From Clostridiales bacterium (lineage in GTDB: Bacteria > Bacillota > Clostridia > Oscillospirales > Oscillospiraceae): a stretch of 9,189 nucleotides of DNA. Both the position numbers and the translations under genes were made by a program. The notes below the pieces were generated by a model, which saw only the letters and a program-made list of their open reading frames with translations, made no database searches and was not told the DNA's origin. Where the stretch lies: contig DPCD01000136.1 in the NCBI GenBank assembly GCA_003516765.1, positions 4,474 through 13,662 of the forward strand. Direction: 5' to 3'. Shown piece by piece: positions 1 through 6,921 of this stretch (positions are counted from its first letter, which is position 1; every line of letters begins with the position of its first letter).

Positions 1-165
1 GGGCTGACCTTCGAGACGGTACAGGACCGTGACGAGCATCGCGCGGGTCATGCTGGTATTCGGGCTGAATGTCGTATCGCTTGTACCGGAGAACAGCCCG
101 TTCTCATAAGCGAATACAACGTCATCATAGAACCAGTCGCTTTCACGCACATCCGTGAACGGAAG
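1..165 (-). other. SLH (S-layer homology) domain, first copy, truncated by window edge
   Basis: Residues 2236-2290 of the giant protein match the SLH pattern: LPFTDV, then DWFYDDVVFAYENGLFSG, then FSPNTSMTRAMLVTVLYRLEG. The conserved elements (F-x-D-V, W-F/Y, A-x-x-x-G-L-F-x-G, F-x-P, M-T-R) are all present. SLH domains normally come in threes and anchor proteins to pyruvylated secondary cell-wall polymers, so two further copies are likely beyond position 1. Confidence 0.93.
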
Positions 166-3100
166 TGTGCCATTGGTAAACTCAATCTCAATGCGTGTCG
201 AGACAGTCAACTTGTCCACGGTGTAGGTTGTAACCGCACCGACGGACTTGCCGTCCACCTTGACGTCCTTCACACGATAGCCCTTGTCTGGTTTGAATGT
301 GAACGTGACCGATTTGCCGAGATGCGAAAGCGTAAGCTTCGGCTCGACTGTACCGTTCTTTCCGACCGTCAGAATCTTACCCAGCAATTCATCGACATAC
401 TGTTCCGGTGTAATGTCTCTTGCGCGGAGCCAGCTATTGTAGTAGCTGCCGTCGCCAAGAGACGGATACTGAGAATCGTTGAACCAGTCGGCAACTTCGC
501 AGCTATAGTCATTGACATAGTGCCAAATGACTACATCGCCGTCGTTCAGTGTCCAATTCTTCAAGCCCTGATTCGGGTGCTTACCGTTGACGGTATACAT
601 CCAGCCAGATTTCTTGCCGTTGGTGAACTCGCTCAAGGCATATCCACCAAGACAAGACGGTGCGTAAATCGTGCTGACATAGTTGCTTTCCGCACCGATG
701 TAGCGCAAGCCTGCATCGCTCATGGCTTCGGTAAAGAGGTCATAGACGGTTGCGTTCTCTTGCAGCGCATACGTCGTCGTGGGAACCCACGTGACGTATT
801 CGGGCAGATAGCTGTCCTTTGTCAGGTCAACATCCTGCGTTGCTTCGAGCGCACCGATGAGTCGGAACGTAACTTCAATATCGCCGGGCTTGACAGCATC
901 CAGATCAGACTTTGCCTTCTGGAAAATATCTTCAACCCGTTCGCAGGAAACTGCGGCGTTCATTTCCTTTTGCGCGGTCTGAAGGATGCTCTGGAGCTTC
1001 TTCTTCGCGGCATTACCATACTTTTTGGTCTTGTCGTTCAGAAGCTCGTCATAGTACGCCTTGAGTTCCTTGTAACGTTCGGTCTGTCTTTCGCTGAGAA
1101 TTGCCTTGTAAACATCCTCGGCAGCTGTCAGGGTGTTGTAGTTCGTGACCTTTGCCCGGTCGGCGGTGGAGAGCTTATTGTAGGCATTGCGTGCTTCTGC
1201 AATGGCGTCATAGCTGTATTCATTGACCTCACCGATGCTATCGATCATGTCAATGACTTCCTGTGCGCTTGCGTCTTCACGCTTGACTACATCCGTCATA
1301 TCATAGAGAGAATTTTTGTTCTTGACATAACGGTCATACGCAACGAGTGCGTAGGTGCCCTGTTCAGCCGACATCTGGTTATTGGCATTGCCGCTGCCAT
1401 CTATGAGATGCCAGAAGCTGCCGTCCGCCTGTTCGTAGGTCAGGAGGTTTTCCAGTACAGAATGACCGTTTTTCACGAAACGGGAATCTGTGTTGGCATC
1501 CAGCCCAAGTGCGCTGAGTGCGACAACAACCTGCGCCGCAGACTCGCAATTCCGATAACCCATAGACGAGAAGCCGCCATCATCGTTCTGCATACCGGAC
1601 AGAAGTTTGAGCGCTGTGCTGATCGCAGATTTGACAGTCGGATGCTCGTCGTCATTGTACGGTGCGAGTGCCTGAATTGCCATTGCGGTCATATCAGCGT
1701 CTGCGCCACCTTCACCATAGGTCCAGCCGCCGTCATCGGTGCGATCAGCAAGGATTGCTTCAATCAGTTGCTCACGTTTGGTGTACTCGTAGTTTCCGCT
1801 GTCTACCGCAATGAGCGCCCAGATCGGACCATTGCTGCCCTGCTTTTTAACATATGTCAAATCGTTCAGCGCGGTCAGAAGGTTACGACCGCCTACGCTG
1901 GTAGGATCTTCGCCAATGGCAGTCAGCGCAAGGATGATACGGGAGTTCTCTGTCGATTTGTCAGAATTGAGCTGTCCCTTGGAATTGATGGTTTCTTTCA
2001 CATGGGCTACAACCCGGTCATAATAGCTGTCGTAGTAGCTGTTCGTGACGCTTGCGTTGCCGCGAGCCAAACCAAGAACCGCCCATTCACCGCTCACAGA
2101 ACCAACCTGCGGTGTGGGAACTGTCTTCTTGATGTTGGCAAGCGCCTTTTTCAGATACTCGCTGTAGCCGGTGTCCTCACCAGAGCCGCCCTGTTCCAGC
2201 TTTTCAAGTGCGGCAAGCGCCTTGGTCAGCTTTGTTGCATCAACGCCGGTTTTGTCGGGCAGCGCGTCATACGCTGTCTTTGCAGCGTTGATCTGCTTCT
2301 TGTCGGCAAGGGTAACGGCGGATTCTTCGGGCAGATTATCGATCAGTTGTATCACATAGTTGCGCTCCATTTGAAGCATCCGTGTGTAGCACTGGTCGAT
2401 AACGGAAATTGTTTCCGAAGTAAGATACTGCTCCTGATCCGCAGTCAGCGCATTGAGCGCTGCCTTTGCGGCATAAACAGTCTCTTTATCTCGGAGCGTC
2501 AGATTGTCAGGGTCGGGGAGTTTGTTTGCGGCGGTCGTAACGGCATCCGCTGCGGTCATATCCTTGATAATCTTGTCGCACGCGACCAGCTTGTTATACT
2601 GTGCCGTATGTTCTGCCTTAAACGTTGTCTGGTCTGCGTCGCTCATGGCGTTGAACAAGCTCATAGCCATGCGGACGTTTCTGGCATCATCCAGTGTCAG
2701 ACGGTTTTCAGCGGGAAGATTATCAATGATTTCGGCAAGCTCTTTTGCATCGCCACTCTTGACAACCTGAATGGTGTACTTTGTGGCGGTGCCGCCGTTA
2801 TTCATGCTGCCCCATGCGCGTTCGCCAACACCGACGTAGATCACGTCGCCAGAGGACACAGACAGCATATCGCCGCTCATGTAGCGGCTGTTCTCATCCT
2901 TATAGGAATTGAGATACATCCGCGCCTGATAGTTTTTGTTTGCGGCGGTAAAGCGGACAGTCACGCCGGTTGCTTCATACGGAATCGTCAGCACATAGTT
3001 GGTTGTCGAACCGGAGAACTCCGGAGACAGCTCCGCACCGGAAACGATCAGGCTTTGCAGCGAGGTATCGGTGCCGCTCCATGTGCCGCCGATGTCCGCG

Positions 3101-6100
3101 CCGAGCTTCGTGGTGTACATGAGATGGATTTCGTCGCCGTCTGCCAGTCTGCCGTTTGTGTAACGGAAGTCGGAGAAGCTGGCGTTGACGAACCAATCAT
3201 TCTTTGTACCCATCCAGCCGGAGTTGGGACCGCCGGTGAACTCTGCGAGCGTGTAACCGTCTTTCTCGATCGATGCAAGATACGTTGTACCGTAGTCATA
3301 ACCGCCACGGTTCCAGGTATAGCCTGCACCTTCGAGCGCCTTGAGGGCAACGGTCATCATGCTGTCGCAGTCGGTCAGATCGTAATACCCGTCAACGATG
3401 GGGTTCTTCCAGCTGTCGGGCAGAGATTCGTCCAGATACGTCGTGTTTTCGACGATGACGTGGACGCGACCAACTGTCTTTGCATCAGGATACAGCTCCT
3501 TGAAATGCTCACCAACCTTACCGGATTCGGAAGACTGCCCGATTGTCGGCACCTTCTCCATCGCGGAGACGGCTTTCTTTCTGGCGGCAATGACATCGGC
3601 TTCGGACGCTGCGCTTTCGATTTCTTTCAAACCGTTAGCCAGCGCTGCGTCAAGTTCGTCTCGATGTTCCTCATCATACTTGTTTGCGGCAACAAGAGCG
3701 TTGTACTTCGCCTTGACGATGTTCGTTGCGGTTTTCCGTGCCGTTTCCAACTTTGCGCTGTCGCTCTCGACCGCGCCCCATGTGATCGTGACGGTCACAT
3801 CGTTGTAGGGCATTGCAAAGCCGAGATAGGCGTCGGGAATGTCAACGTTGACTACATCAGAGGACTTGCCCTTGTAGGCAGAATCGTCATAGACGCGCTG
3901 CGTGCCGCTGATAACGTCGGAACGGCTGATACCCTCGTATGTAATGCTCTTGACTTCATACTCGGTATCACCGATCTTGACAGTCAGGTTGCCCTCCGTG
4001 CCATACTCGCCGGGGGTGCTGATTGTGCCTTCCAGCGTCAGAACAATGCTGAGGTCTTTATCGCTGATCGACCATGCGGCGCTGTCCGTCGTATATGTGC
4101 CTTTTGCATTGCGTGTCTGGAAATATGCCGCGTAGTCTACACCGGAATAAATCCGAACAGGTGTCAGTGGCTCAGCTTCACTGAACGTGTTAGAGAACAG
4201 CATGGTCGAGCCATCGTAGGTGCCAAAGGTGTACGGCGTTACAATATGGATTGCCTTTGTGTGGTCATATTTGCCACCCTCTGCGCGGTCCATCTTGGCA
4301 GGATTGCTGCGCAGATCGTCGATCATGGCGTTCAGTGCGGCGGTTGATTCTTCCGAATCGCCAACAACGTTAAGCGTCAGCTTATATGTTTCTGCTTTGG
4401 GAAGAGATGCCCCGTTTGCATCCATATAAGTCTTGATCTTATCGTACTTGGCTTTTTCCGTGCCGGTGATCTGCGAACGCTGATAGCTGTTCATGCTGGT
4501 ATAGCACTGAATCAACGTCGTTGCCGCTTCTTGGACACTTGCGCTGGTGGTGATCTTGTTCACATCGTCCGGGAGCTTATTCAGATTTGTCCGGAACGTC
4601 TCAAGCGCTGTTTTATTTGCCTGAATCGTTTCGGTCTGCTTGCTCTGGATGGTGCGGATTGCTGCCTGCTGCGCAAGGTATGCTTCGCCGGTCGAAGCCG
4701 ACGAATCGTTCAGCGTCGCAACGGCCGCCTTGTAAGCCTTTTCAATGTCGGCCCATGCGTCGTCGCCAAATATCTTCTTCGGATAGGCGTTGTAGACCTT
4801 ATCCAGTGCTGCTTTCAGCTCGGCGCGCACAGCATCGGGCTGCGTGGCATCTCCGACGGTCAGCTCCAGATACGGAGCTGCGACAGTGCCGGAGTAGAAG
4901 AGCGCGGAATCCTCGTCGTTTGCGCGTGCGTCGTAGGCAGTAATAAGATACTTGCCCTCCTGATAGAGCTTGAAGCTCACGGAGCCGCTTGCATCCGACG
5001 TGGTTTCAGACAGAATCGGCGTGTCGGGGTAGCTGCCATCCGTGTTCTGCGGGCCATAGGCGGCAATCGTCGCGCCCTCGTAGGCGCTGTAACTGCCGGT
5101 ATATGTCCAGAGATGCGCGGACGTGCGCTCGACGGTCAATGTTGTCTCTTCGCCAGCCGCGGCGTTTTGCGCGCCGGTTTCCTTAAAGCGCAGGACACTG
5201 AGCGCGTCCGTCATGTTTGCCCAGTTCACTTCATCACGATAGATGTAGTTGAACGTGTAGGACGGCCACTCCATATGCGCAAGGTGGATTTCATCGCCGT
5301 CTTTCAGCACATAGTTGGTGTCCGCAAAGTATTGATTAACACCGGGCGTTGCACCATAAAGCATTGTGTCATTGACGAACGTGTACCAGATGCTGTAGGC
5401 TGTTTTGCTGAGATAGCTGTTGCCCGGCTGGCAGCCGGTCTGTTTCCAGAGGTCGGCAAGTGTGGAGCCAGCGGGCAGCGTTATCGTCTTGATCTGCGGC
5501 GTATCTCCGTCCGGGTCTTTCATCAGCTTGACATAAGCGGGCGGAATGTTTGTGACGCGCAAATGCAGGTCATCTGTAAAGGAGAACGTAACTGTAATGT
5601 CACCAGAAACAGGCGTCAGACCATATGCCGCAGACAGGAACGCTCTTGTCCGCGAAGCGTACTGCTTGGTATCATCGCTGCTCATGTTCTCGGAAACCTG
5701 ATAGTTCGCGGCATAGTCTACAGCAGCCTTACGGGCATTTTCAAACGCTGTCCAGCTTTCGTCCGTGTACTTGCCGCCGTTTTCCGTCATGGAATACTTT
5801 TTGGCAAGTGCCTGAATGGTACGCAAATTGACCTTGCTTTCCTCAACGGAATCTTTGCTAACAAGACCGCTGTTTTTCAGCGCATCTGCATAATCATCTG
5901 CGGTCTGTTTGTTTGCAGCAATGTTTACGTCCTCTTTGGCGGAGCCGTCGGCGTTGAACAGGGAGTCAAGATAGCGCTGCGCCGCGCTTCGCGCGGCTAG
6001 GAACGTTTTGACGCTTGGTGAAGTATAGGCGTCAAGGGCTTCGTCGGTGTATCCGTTTGCCCATTGAACTGTCTCATAGAGATATGTTGCGTTCAGCTGA

Positions 6101-6870
6101 GATGTGGGAATCAGCTTGCTAATAGCAGTCTCCAACTCTGCAACGGCCGCAGTAATCTGATCCTCGGTTGTCGCAGTATCCAGTATGTTCTGCGCTTTGG
6201 ACCGGGGACCGTTGGCTGCTGTGAACGCTGCCCAGAAGCTCCCGTTTTTGCTTGAGATGGTATCTGATTCCTTACCATTGTAACGGTCATTTGTAAGATA
6301 GTAGTTAGAGTTCCCGTCTTTTACGGTCTCCAGCAAATTAGAAAGGGGAGCTTTTTTCGTGTCATCAAGAACGTTTCCGCCACTGTTTACAGTGCTTACC
6401 TGTATTAACAGGATGTCAAGCGGCGCCCCTTCAAATTCTTCGTTTGAAAAATAGATTAGATCTGAAATGACATCAGACGAAGCAATGAGCGAAGCATCTG
6501 TAATATTGATTAGCCCGTCGCCACTCATTCCCTCTATAACTTCTGCTAAAGCGTCATTTTCAACAGCATTTTCCAATGAAACGCTATCATCTTCGACGGT
6601 TCCCCCAAAACATGTTTCAGGGACAAACCAGCCCGATTCAAGTGACACTGTGATTTGAGTTGTCCCAAAAGGCGCTTTAGCATAATAGAGCGTATATGGA
6701 GTTTCTGCTTCTACGAAATTAGCTGTACCGATTACTTGAACAGATAATTCCTCTCCAGACGCAAACACTTTGATGTTGGACATATTGTCTGCAAAGACTG
6801 GAAGAGAAAACATTCCACATATAATCGCAATGCATAGGAGGAATGACAATACTTTTTTTGTTTTTTGCAT
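1..6870 (-). CDS. Giant SLH-anchored multidomain surface protein with three DUF4430 modules and a terpenoid-cyclase-like domain (partial, C-terminus beyond window)
   Basis: The frame is open for 2,290 codons from ATG at 6870 to the window edge. Residues 1-27 form a Sec signal peptide: basic start MQKTKK, hydrophobic core, cleavage after PVFA. Modules in order: unplaced region 28-205; FIVAR-like helices ~211-410; DUF4430-like A 422-550; beta-sandwich 551-675; helices 676-820; mixed beta region 821-1025; FIVAR-like helices 1035-1125; DUF4430-like B 1132-1255; cadherin-like sandwich ~1270-1370 (ELSPEFSGSTTNYVLTIP); helical repeats 1377-1568; alpha/alpha domain 1591-1850; helices to ~1990; DUF4430 C 1997-2122; small beta domain 2170-2232 (GYRVKDVKVDGKSVGAVTTY); SLH from 2236. 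SLH domains bind secondary cell-wall polymer, so the protein should sit on the cell surface. More SLH units probably follow past the window. The start is the first possible one after the upstream gene's stop. Ligand is unknown; corrinoid binding is inference from architecture. Confidence 0.93.
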   Translation of the reverse strand, partial: MQKTKKVLSFLLCIAIICGMFSLPVFADNMSNIKVFASGEELSVQVIGTANFVEAETPYTLYYAKAPFGTTQITVSLESGWFVPETCFGGTVEDDSVSLENAVENDALAEVIEGMSGDGLINITDASLIASSDVISDLIYFSNEEFEGAPLDILLIQVSTVNSGGNVLDDTKKAPLSNLLETVKDGNSNYYLTNDRYNGKESDTISSKNGSFWAAFTAANGPRSKAQNILDTATTEDQITAAVAELETAISKLIPTSQLNATYLYETVQWANGYTDEALDAYTSPSVKTFLAARSAAQRYLDSLFNADGSAKEDVNIAANKQTADDYADALKNSGLVSKDSVEESKVNLRTIQALAKKYSMTENGGKYTDESWTAFENARKAAVDYAANYQVSENMSSDDTKQYASRTRAFLSAAYGLTPVSGDITVTFSFTDDLHLRVTNIPPAYVKLMKDPDGDTPQIKTITLPAGSTLADLWKQTGCQPGNSYLSKTAYSIWYTFVNDTMLYGATPGVNQYFADTNYVLKDGDEIHLAHMEWPSYTFNYIYRDEVNWANMTDALSVLRFKETGAQNAAAGEETTLTVERTSAHLWTYTGSYSAYEGATIAAYGPQNTDGSYPDTPILSETTSDASGSVSFKLYQEGKYLITAYDARANDEDSALFYSGTVAAPYLELTVGDATQPDAVRAELKAALDKVYNAYPKKIFGDDAWADIEKAYKAAVATLNDSSASTGEAYLAQQAAIRTIQSKQTETIQANKTALETFRTNLNKLPDDVNKITTSASVQEAATTLIQCYTSMNSYQRSQITGTEKAKYDKIKTYMDANGASLPKAETYKLTLNVVGDSEESTAALNAMIDDLRSNPAKMDRAEGGKYDHTKAIHIVTPYTFGTYDGSTMLFSNTFSEAEPLTPVRIYSGVDYAAYFQTRNAKGTYTTDSAAWSISDKDLSIVLTLEGTISTPGEYGTEGNLTVKIGDTEYEVKSITYEGISRSDVISGTQRVYDDSAYKGKSSDVVNVDIPDAYLGFAMPYNDVTVTITWGAVESDSAKLETARKTATNIVKAKYNALVAANKYDEEHRDELDAALANGLKEIESAASEADVIAARKKAVSAMEKVPTIGQSSESGKVGEHFKELYPDAKTVGRVHVIVENTTYLDESLPDSWKNPIVDGYYDLTDCDSMMTVALKALEGAGYTWNRGGYDYGTTYLASIEKDGYTLAEFTGGPNSGWMGTKNDWFVNASFSDFRYTNGRLADGDEIHLMYTTKLGADIGGTWSGTDTSLQSLIVSGAELSPEFSGSTTNYVLTIPYEATGVTVRFTAANKNYQARMYLNSYKDENSRYMSGDMLSVSSGDVIYVGVGERAWGSMNNGGTATKYTIQVVKSGDAKELAEIIDNLPAENRLTLDDARNVRMAMSLFNAMSDADQTTFKAEHTAQYNKLVACDKIIKDMTAADAVTTAANKLPDPDNLTLRDKETVYAAKAALNALTADQEQYLTSETISVIDQCYTRMLQMERNYVIQLIDNLPEESAVTLADKKQINAAKTAYDALPDKTGVDATKLTKALAALEKLEQGGSGEDTGYSEYLKKALANIKKTVPTPQVGSVSGEWAVLGLARGNASVTNSYYDSYYDRVVAHVKETINSKGQLNSDKSTENSRIILALTAIGEDPTSVGGRNLLTALNDLTYVKKQGSNGPIWALIAVDSGNYEYTKREQLIEAILADRTDDGGWTYGEGGADADMTAMAIQALAPYNDDEHPTVKSAISTALKLLSGMQNDDGGFSSMGYRNCESAAQVVVALSALGLDANTDSRFVKNGHSVLENLLTYEQADGSFWHLIDGSGNANNQMSAEQGTYALVAYDRYVKNKNSLYDMTDVVKREDASAQEVIDMIDSIGEVNEYSYDAIAEARNAYNKLSTADRAKVTNYNTLTAAEDVYKAILSERQTERYKELKAYYDELLNDKTKKYGNAAKKKLQSILQTAQKEMNAAVSCERVEDIFQKAKSDLDAVKPGDIEVTFRLIGALEATQDVDLTKDSYLPEYVTWVPTTTYALQENATVYDLFTEAMSDAGLRYIGAESNYVSTIYAPSCLGGYALSEFTNGKKSGWMYTVNGKHPNQGLKNWTLNDGDVVIWHYVNDYSCEVADWFNDSQYPSLGDGSYYNSWLRARDITPEQYVDELLGKILTVGKNGTVEPKLTLSHLGKSVTFTFKPDKGYRVKDVKVDGKSVGAVTTYTVDKLTVSTRIEIEFTNGTLPFTDVRESDWFYDDVVFAYENGLFSGTSDTTFSPNTSMTRAMLVTVLYRLEGQP
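505..882 (-). other. DUF4430 module C (transcobalamin C-terminus-like)
   Basis: Residues 1997-2122 of the giant protein carry the best DUF4430 match of the three: an opening DIEVTFRLIGALEA strand, an ATVYDLFTEAM helix, then GGYALSEF, SGWMYTVNGKHPNQGL and GDVVIWHYVNDY. In animal transcobalamin and intrinsic factor the C-terminal beta domain belongs to this family and closes over cobalamin bound to an alpha/alpha barrel. Here the module follows an alpha/alpha domain after a ~140-residue helical spacer. Confidence 0.87.
1321..2100 (-). other. Terpenoid-cyclase / prenyltransferase-like alpha/alpha domain, probably non-catalytic
   Basis: Residues 1591-1850 of the giant protein show repeated helix pairs with QW-like turns: TDDGGWTY (1711-1718), MQNDDGGF (1760-1767) and EQADGSFWH (1813-1821), and alternating helices such as SAAQVVVALSALGL. 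This is the squalene-cyclase/prenyltransferase-like toroid also used by transcobalamins. The class II cyclase signature DXDDTA appears as DADMTA (1724-1729), with one Asp replaced by Met, which argues for a binding rather than a catalytic role. Secretion also fits poorly with a terpene cyclase. Confidence 0.85.
2191..2742 (-). repeat. Three degenerate ~60-70 residue helical repeats in the giant protein
   Basis: Residues ~1377-1560 contain three units starting with a short LP turn and a TL-x-D/DK motif: IIDNLPAENRLTLDD, LPDPDNLTLRDKETV and LIDNLPEESAVTLADKK. Each is followed by a helix with a small-residue pattern (AKAALNAL, AKTAYDAL) and a D-x-x-Q or similar turn. A related unit recurs at ~1872-1920 (VIDMIDSIGEVNEYSYDAI then ARNAYNKLSTADRAKV). 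They are probably rigid spacer helices, as in other long Gram-positive surface proteins. Confidence 0.72.
2761..3063 (-). other. Cadherin-like beta-sandwich domain in the giant protein
   Basis: Residues ~1270-1370 begin LQSLIVSGAELSPEFSGSTT and continue NYVLTIPYEATGVTVRFTAA, the usual opening of the bacterial cadherin-like (PF12733-type) domain: L-x-L-x-V-S-x-G-x-L-x-P-x-F, then Y-x-x-x-V-P. It ends with GTATKYTIQVV, the expected last strand. It follows DUF4430 module B directly. Role is likely spacing or adhesion. Confidence 0.75.
3106..3477 (-). other. DUF4430-like module B
   Basis: Residues 1132-1255: opening strand GRVHVIVENTTY, helix MMTVALKALEGAGYTW, then GGYDYGTTYLASIEKDGYTL, SGWMGTKNDWFVN and closing LADGDEIHLMYT. 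The order of elements is that of module C but the loop after SGWM and the closing motif differ (GDEIHL instead of GDVVIWHY). A helical FIVAR-like segment precedes it. Confidence 0.75.
5221..5607 (-). other. DUF4430-like module A
   Basis: Residues 422-550: opening SGDITVTFSFTDDLHLRV, then a STLADLWKQTGC helix, a YSIWYTFVNDTML segment in place of SGWMY, and closing VLKDGDEIHLAHM. It is the most diverged of the three copies; the closing motif links it to module B. A beta-sandwich region (551-675, with SVSFKLYQEGKYLITAYDA) follows. Confidence 0.65.
6256..6789 (-). other. N-terminal module of the giant protein, unplaced and compositionally distinct
   Basis: Residues 28-205, after the signal peptide, match no family I recognise. 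The first half looks beta-rich (YTLYYAKAPFGTTQITVSLE); the second half is acidic and mixed (VIEGMSGDGLINITDASLIA, then LDILLIQVSTVNSGG). Sampled lines here count at about 42% GC, compared with roughly 50-58% in sampled body lines. The AT-rich character runs from the start codon to about 6240. Confidence 0.5.
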
Positions 6871-6877
6871 AAAAAAA

Positions 6878-6911
6878 GTGGGCGCGGATACGATTAAGTA
6901 TCCGCGTCCAC
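6878..6911 (-). terminator. Intrinsic terminator hairpin between the two surface-protein genes, abutting the downstream ATG
   Basis: On the minus strand 6911-6898 pairs with 6891-6878: four base pairs (GTGG/CCAC), one A-C mismatch, then nine (CGCGGATAC/GTATCCGCG), with loop TTAATC. Seven Ts (6877-6871) follow immediately and the next base is the A of the giant gene's ATG. This is the standard rho-independent layout, ending the transcript of the upstream gene. Any mRNA for the giant gene made from upstream must read through it. The plus strand has no T tract after the hairpin, so it is not bidirectional. Confidence 0.88.
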
Positions 6912-6912
6912 A

Positions 6913-6920
6913 CTCCTCCT
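6913..6920 (-). promoter_or_regulatory. Displaced Shine-Dalgarno for the giant SLH protein gene
   Basis: AGGAGGAG (minus strand 6920-6913) begins two bases past the upstream stop codon TAA (6924-6922). It is an excellent anti-16S match but lies 42 bases from the ATG at 6870, with the terminator hairpin in between. If the hairpin (6911-6878) is folded out, AGGAGG is separated from the ATG by AGT plus seven Us, about 10 bases, close to a functional spacing. No other ribosome site precedes the ATG: the nearest bases are all T. Confidence 0.6.
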
Positions 6921-6921
6921 G

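Noticed and set aside
322..4347. 1,341-codon open frame on the plus strand
   Set aside because: It is in exact codon register opposite the giant gene and exists only because that gene avoids TTA, CTA and TCA. Its translation is Cys- and Val-rich with no domain, and the minus strand gives signal peptide, DUF4430 and SLH domains.
4531..6000. 489-codon open frame on the plus strand
   Set aside because: Same antisense register effect as the longer frame; no ribosome site or recognisable sequence.
6871..6921. In-frame joining of the two genes by read-through of a single TAA
   Set aside because: The 17 intervening codons are open in the same frame, but that is likely by chance, and the second gene starts with its own complete signal peptide.
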